Assembly (NCBI GenBank): GCA_031275915.1
Contig: JAISOC010000026.1
Coordinates: 1 to 16,112, forward strand
Direction of reading: 5' to 3'
DNA length: 16,112 bases
Origin: Holosporales bacterium
GTDB lineage: Bacteria; Pseudomonadota; Alphaproteobacteria; RUG11792
Numbering within the stretch: position 1 is the first letter of the stretch; each line of letters opens with the position of its first letter. Position numbers and translations under genes: made by a program. The notes below the pieces were generated by a model. That model was given only the letters and a program-made list of their open reading frames with translations, did not search any database and had not been told where the DNA came from. Shown here one piece after another: positions 12,715 through 16,112 of the stretch.

Positions 12715-13003
12715 ATTCCACTACCTTTGGGACGGAAAACATTCCATATTTCGAGGATTTTGTATTCGAGGATTTTGTATTTGAAAGGACTTGATCCCTT
12801 TTATCCACCAGAGAACACACGTCCTCTCTAGAATACCCAGCCTCCCCAATTTCAATTACTACGTTCGAAGTGTCTATGCTCTGTAATTCTTGAACCCAAT
12901 CAAAAATACCATTTAATCTTTCAAGAAAAAGAGGCCTTTCTTCCTCTGTTACAGATACCTTCGCCAATTTGCAGAGCTTAAAAAATTCACAAGAGTTAAG
13001 CAT
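12707..13003 (-). CDS. gatC: Aspartyl/glutamyl-tRNA amidotransferase subunit C
   Basis: GatC is the small subunit that holds GatA and GatB together in the enzyme converting Glu-tRNA-Gln or Asp-tRNA-Asn to the amides. The product has 98 residues: FFKLCKLAKVSVTEEERPLFLERLNGIFDWVQELQSIDTSNV is the family core (KLARLxLxEEE, LxxILxxVxxLxxxDT). The rest wraps around GatA, and the linker contains a duplicated NTKSS block before the C-terminal FSVPKVVE, equivalent to the usual FxVPxVVE tail. gatA and gatB are not in the window. I chose the ATG at 13003; a GTG at 13015 would add four residues, and neither has a clear ribosome site. Confidence 0.9.
   Translation of the reverse strand: MLNSCEFFKLCKLAKVSVTEEERPLFLERLNGIFDWVQELQSIDTSNVVIEIGEAGYSREDVCSLVDKRDQVLSNTKSSNTKSSKYGMFSVPKVVEYE
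12752..12781. repeat. 15-bp tandem duplication in gatC
   Basis: CGAGGATTTTGTATT occurs twice back to back (12752-12766 and 12767-12781). It adds five residues in frame, so NTKSS appears twice in the GatC linker. The exact identity suggests a recent event. Confidence 0.95.
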
Positions 13004-13058
13004 AGCTAACAACACATATATTAGGATAACTATATCGAGTTAGTATATATTTAAAAGA

Positions 13059-14039
13059 TTAATTCGAAAAGGAAAATCCACGCTCAGTTAAGGTTCTTCC
13101 CCTCGGAGTCTTTTGAATAAGCCCCTGTTGTAGAAGGTATGGTTCTATAACATCTTCCAAGGTATTGGAGGTTTCTGATAGAGAGGCAGCCAAAGTCTCC
13201 ACTCCAACTGGGCCTCCTCCAAACAAATTTCTGAGTATATTTAGGTATTTTTTATCCTCAGAATCAAGACCTATAGGATCAACATTCAGGCGATTGAGAG
13301 ATTCAACAACAAAGGAGGAGTCTATAGAGGAAATTTCAGAAACATTAGCAAAGTCCCGAACCCTTCGAAGGAGACGGGAGGCAATCCTCGGGGTTCCCCT
13401 GGATCTGTTTGCTATCTCAAGAGTTGCCTTCTCATCCATATTGATTCCAAGAATTCTGGAATTTCTGAGAATAATTTCACACAATTCATCAAGATTATAG
13501 AAATTAAAACGAAAGGGAATACCAAATCTTTCACGGAGGGGGGGAGAGAGAAGTCCCAACCTAGTGGTTGCCCCAATTAGTGTAAATTGAGGGAGATCCA
13601 GACGAAGAGCCCTAGCAGATTGCCCCTCCCCAATCATTATGTCTATCTTAAAATCCTCCATTGCAGGATATAGAATCTCCTCAATAGAGGGATTCATCCT
13701 GTGAATCTCATCAATAAATAGAATATCCTTCTCCTGAAGATTAGTGAGGAGAGATGCAAGATCTCCGGGCTTGCTCAGAATTGGACCAGATGTTATCTTT
13801 ATGTTGGTCCCCATCTCAAGGGCAATTATCTGAGAGAGAGTAGTCTTCCCCAATCCAGGGGGCCCAGACATTAGAACATGATCCAGGGACTCATTTCTCA
13901 ATATAGAGGCCCTTATAAAAATATCCAGATTCTCACAGATACTTCTTTGCCCAGTGAAGGATTCAAGCCTCTTTGGTCGAAGGGATCTATCAATGTGTAA
14001 TTCTTCAACGGATAGGGCCTCTCCACTTACAATCCTCAT
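13059..14039 (-). CDS. ruvB: Holliday junction branch migration ATPase RuvB
   Basis: RuvB is the hexameric AAA+ motor that, with RuvA, drives Holliday junction migration. The product has 326 residues. Visible motifs are the leading [12 protein letters not shown], Walker [10 protein letters not shown], Walker [11 protein letters not shown], sensor 1 [19 protein letters not shown] with the arginine finger region, sensor 2 [17 protein letters not shown], and the winged helix ending [12 protein letters not shown], which is the near-invariant RuvB tail. The ATG at 14039 shares one base with the ruvA stop (TAATG) and has GGGAG 8 bases upstream, so an extension to 14060 is not needed. gatC begins 55 bases downstream. 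Confidence 0.98.
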   Translation of the reverse strand: MRIVSGEALSVEELHIDRSLRPKRLESFTGQRSICENLDIFIRASILRNESLDHVLMSGPPGLGKTTLSQIIALEMGTNIKITSGPILSKPGDLASLLTNLQEKDILFIDEIHRMNPSIEEILYPAMEDFKIDIMIGEGQSARALRLDLPQFTLIGATTRLGLLSPPLRERFGIPFRFNFYNLDELCEIILRNSRILGINMDEKATLEIANRSRGTPRIASRLLRRVRDFANVSEISSIDSSFVVESLNRLNVDPIGLDSEDKKYLNILRNLFGGGPVGVETLAASLSETSNTLEDVIEPYLLQQGLIQKTPRGRTLTERGFSFSN

Positions 14040-14614
14040 TATTTTAACTCCCTCAAACAAGATATTATAATTTCATCGGTAGAGATGGGGGACATAGCCT
14101 TAGTAACCCTATTCAAAACCCTCAAAATTTCGTTTCTTTTGTACCCGAGGCTGATGAGACCAAGAACTGCATCACTAACAGCAGTTTCTCCCTGTCCCAC
14201 ACTACAGTCCTCCGATTTTATGATCATATCTTTGAGCTCCAATAGTATTCTTGAGGCCGTTTTTCTGCCTATCCCAGAGGCCCTCAACAATATATCAGGA
14301 TCTTGAGTAGCAATGGCAGTAGCAAATTCTTCAGGAGAAAGGAGGGAGACAATAGATAGGGCAGACCTTGTCCCTATCCCGTGAACCCTCAGTAAATTTT
14401 TAAAGAGATTAAGTTCAGAGGAACTTTGAAATCCAAATAGAAATTGTTGTTCTTGCTTGAATATATGAAGGGTCCTTATTGTAAGGTTATCTCCAGAATT
14501 GAGGGAGGCAAGAAATCTGGAGGTTACATAGACCTGATAACCAATTCCCCTAACATCAACAATTAAAGAATCCTCAAATATGTCTTCCACAATTCCCTTA
14601 ATTTTAGCTATCAT
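14039..14614 (-). CDS. ruvA: Holliday junction DNA-binding protein RuvA
   Basis: RuvA forms the tetramer that holds Holliday junctions and recruits RuvB. The product has 191 residues. The N-terminal OB fold begins [12 protein letters not shown] and includes [13 protein letters not shown]. Two helix-hairpin-helix motifs follow: [17 protein letters not shown] and [19 protein letters not shown]. The C-terminal RuvB-binding domain has [15 protein letters not shown]. This is normal length and order. Its start lies 21 bases after the stop of the IscU-IscA fusion, so it may belong to the same transcript, and its stop is coupled to ruvB. Confidence 0.97.
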   Translation of the reverse strand: MIAKIKGIVEDIFEDSLIVDVRGIGYQVYVTSRFLASLNSGDNLTIRTLHIFKQEQQFLFGFQSSSELNLFKNLLRVHGIGTRSALSIVSLLSPEEFATAIATQDPDILLRASGIGRKTASRILLELKDMIIKSEDCSVGQGETAVSDAVLGLISLGYKRNEILRVLNRVTKAMSPISTDEIIISCLRELK

Positions 14615-14635
14615 GATGCGAATTATTAATAATAA

Positions 14636-15370
14636 TCAGTAGTCGCATTTGCAATTACAGTTCTCACAGGTCATATGGTTCTTATTTGTTATTACAAACC
14701 CCTCTCCAAAACTATTTTCCACAAGATCTATAAATATTCCATTGATTAATAACTCATCCTCCTCAAGATAATAAAAATCTACCCCCTCAATGGAGGTAAC
14801 CTTTTTCACAACAGTATCATCATCATTATTTTTAGCATACTGCAATGAATAGACAATTCCTGAACACCCTCCCTGTTCAGCAATAACTTCAACTCCAATA
14901 TATTCCTTCTTACTTGCAAATACCAACTCTTTAATTTTTTTTAGGGCACTGGGGGATACAGTAATCATACATCCGCAATTCTCTCCTTTGTTTTTCTTAG
15001 ACCTATAATTATCAATCGCAGAAACTATAGCCTCTTTTGCCAATACAGAGCAATGCCTTTTTATATCTGTGAGGTCAAGAGTATCTGCAACATCCTCATT
15101 TTCTATATTTAGAGCCTCCTCTATGGATCTTCCCCTGAGGAGATCACACACATATTCCATGGAGGCTATAGCTGAAACACACCCAAAAACCTTGTATTTG
15201 GCATCAATAATAATATCATTATCCTCATTGAAAAGTAGATGAAGCTTCATGACATCTCCACAGAGGGGGGATCCAACAATTCCAATTCCCACATCTATGT
15301 CCATATCAGTAAATTCTCCTATATTCTTTAAATTATTATAGTACTTTAGAGTCTCAGGACTATATTTCAT
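14636..15370 (-). CDS. IscU-IscA fusion, Fe-S scaffold plus A-type carrier
   Basis: One 244-residue frame holds two proteins that are normally separate. Residues 1-125 are an IscU scaffold with all ligands: GSPLCGD (Cys37, Asp39), VFGCVSA (Cys64) and KRHCS (His106, Cys107). A short Lys/Cys linker (NCGC at 131-134) leads to residues 135-244, an IscA/HesB carrier: MITVSPSALKKIKEL, then EQGGCSG (Cys169). The usual CGCGxSF tail is replaced by CENCNCKC (Cys235, 238, 240, 242). In separate form IscU builds clusters with IscS, and IscA delivers them or holds iron. The fusion would put both on one chain. It follows iscS by 6 bases with a full AGGAGGTGAT ribosome site. The sequence LKHPVAK-type HscA site is not clearly kept. 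Confidence 0.93.
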   Translation of the reverse strand: MKYSPETLKYYNNLKNIGEFTDMDIDVGIGIVGSPLCGDVMKLHLLFNEDNDIIIDAKYKVFGCVSAIASMEYVCDLLRGRSIEEALNIENEDVADTLDLTDIKRHCSVLAKEAIVSAIDNYRSKKNKGENCGCMITVSPSALKKIKELVFASKKEYIGVEVIAEQGGCSGIVYSLQYAKNNDDDTVVKKVTSIEGVDFYYLEEDELLINGIFIDLVENSFGEGFVITNKNHMTCENCNCKCDY

Positions 15371-15375
15371 GGTAT

Positions 15376-15385
15376 ATCACCTCCT
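15376..15385 (-). promoter_or_regulatory. Full-length Shine-Dalgarno of the IscU-IscA gene
   Basis: AGGAGGTGAT is complementary to the whole conserved 3' end of 16S rRNA and ends 5 bases before the ATG at 15370. It overlaps the iscS stop codon. It is the most extended ribosome site in the window and suggests heavy translation of the scaffold relative to iscS. Confidence 0.85.
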
Positions 15386-16112
15386 ACAGGAACTACCTTC
15401 AAAAATACTCTCAATATCGATTTCGGATTTTATCATTTCCCACACAGGGCTCATATCTCTTAATTTATTAGTTGCATTCACAAGATCTTCAAGTGCAATA
15501 TCCACCTCATTTTCAGAGGTGTATTTTCCAAGGGATATCCTTATGGAGGACTGAGCAATATCGGGAGTAATTCCCATGGAGGCCAAAACATGAGAGATAC
15601 TAAGTTTATTAGAGGTACATGCAGACCCAGAAGAGACACATATTCTGGGGGACTCCATCATGAGAGCCTCCCCCTCACACCCCCTGAAACTTATATTAGT
15701 TATCCCAGGATAGGAATTTTCAAGAGATCCATTGATATGTATCTCCTCCAGTTGAGAGGTAATCCCCCTTATTAATCTGTCTCTTAAAATAGAGATCCTT
15801 GATAGATCATCACTCATCTCCAGGGAGGCAATGTGAGAGGCCATACCCATACCCACACATAGAGGAACAGGAATTGTCCCAGATCTTACTCCAAATTCCA
15901 CCTCTCTATTGGAATCCTTAATCTGCAAAAGTTTCCTGTGCTCCTTTTTAAAGAAGAGAATTCCAACTCCCTTGGGTCCATATATCTTGTGTCCAGAGGC
16001 ACTTAAAAAATCAACCCCTAAATCCAGGACGTCTATCTGTATTTTCCCAAAGGCCTGAGTAGCATCAGTATGCAGCAATACTCCCCTCTCATGACATATT
16101 TGAGATATGGAC
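15377..16112 (-). CDS. iscS: Cysteine desulfurase IscS, 5' part beyond the window
   Basis: This PLP enzyme takes sulfur from cysteine and passes it to IscU. The frame is open to the right edge (reading SQICHERGVLLHTDATQAFGK there), so about 150-160 N-terminal residues are outside the window and the TTG at 16078 is internal. Visible motifs are HTDATQAFGK (PLP contact), SASGHKIYGPKGVG with the PLP lysine, FGVRSGTIPVPLCVGMG (the GxRxGT motif), SFRGCEGEALMM, SSGSACTS with the sulfur-carrying cysteine, and SIRISLGKYTSENEVD. The C-terminus ends EGSSCRR and is shorter than the E. coli IscS tail. The stop overlaps the ribosome site of the IscU-IscA gene, so the two are tightly coupled. Confidence 0.97.
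   Translation of the reverse strand, partial: SISQICHERGVLLHTDATQAFGKIQIDVLDLGVDFLSASGHKIYGPKGVGILFFKKEHRKLLQIKDSNREVEFGVRSGTIPVPLCVGMGMASHIASLEMSDDLSRISILRDRLIRGITSQLEEIHINGSLENSYPGITNISFRGCEGEALMMESPRICVSSGSACTSNKLSISHVLASMGITPDIAQSSIRISLGKYTSENEVDIALEDLVNATNKLRDMSPVWEMIKSEIDIESIFEGSSCRR

Overview
The window is AT-rich DNA from a bacterium with a small, tightly packed genome. The gene content (rsmG-parA-parB, ruvAB, iscS with an IscU-type gene, gatC, an orphan periplasmic adaptor, a CvpA protein, gap with an HKDLRRAR motif) and the protein sequences look alphaproteobacterial. They fit a host-associated member of Rickettsiales or a similar lineage. I cannot place it more exactly from the sequence alone.

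Layout. Positions 1-50 hold the first codons of a leftward gene: a good ribosome site, a signal-peptide start, then a run of 14 G that reaches the window edge. A divergent intergenic region (51-289) with two operator-like inverted repeats separates it from a rightward set: a small exported protein (290-595), an unrecognised protein (662-1081), tRNA-Asn (1194-1269), gap (1315-2328) and a degenerate sirtuin-like gene (2301-3107). Every gene from 3122 to the right edge is on the minus strand. Read in the direction of transcription (right to left) they are: iscS (cut by the edge), an IscU-IscA fusion, ruvA, ruvB, gatC, thrS without its TGS domain, an NrdG-type radical SAM gene, a diverged tsaB, a RimI-like acetyltransferase, rsmG-parA-parB, a 348-bp repeat-bearing spacer, tgt, cvpA, an HlyD-family adaptor, and last an exported histidine-rich repeat protein with its own near-consensus promoter.

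How the genes fit together. Much of the window concerns translation fidelity: tRNA-Asn(GTT), tgt (queuosine in GUN anticodons, including this tRNA), tsaB (t6A at position 37 of ANN-decoding tRNAs, including Asn and Thr), thrS, gatC, rsmG and a RimI-like enzyme. A second theme is chromosome segregation and repair (parA, parB, ruvA, ruvB). Two near-perfect parS-like sites lie at the thrS/nrdG boundary and inside nrdG, about 3 kb from parAB. A third theme is Fe-S cluster assembly (iscS plus the fusion). The cell-surface genes cluster at the left.

The most unusual items are the IscU-IscA fusion, the histidine-rich heptad-repeat exported protein with its strong promoter, the possible phase-variable poly-G gene at the left edge, the paired parS-like sites, the TGS-less threonyl-tRNA synthetase and the sirtuin-like protein that lacks the catalytic and zinc-binding residues.
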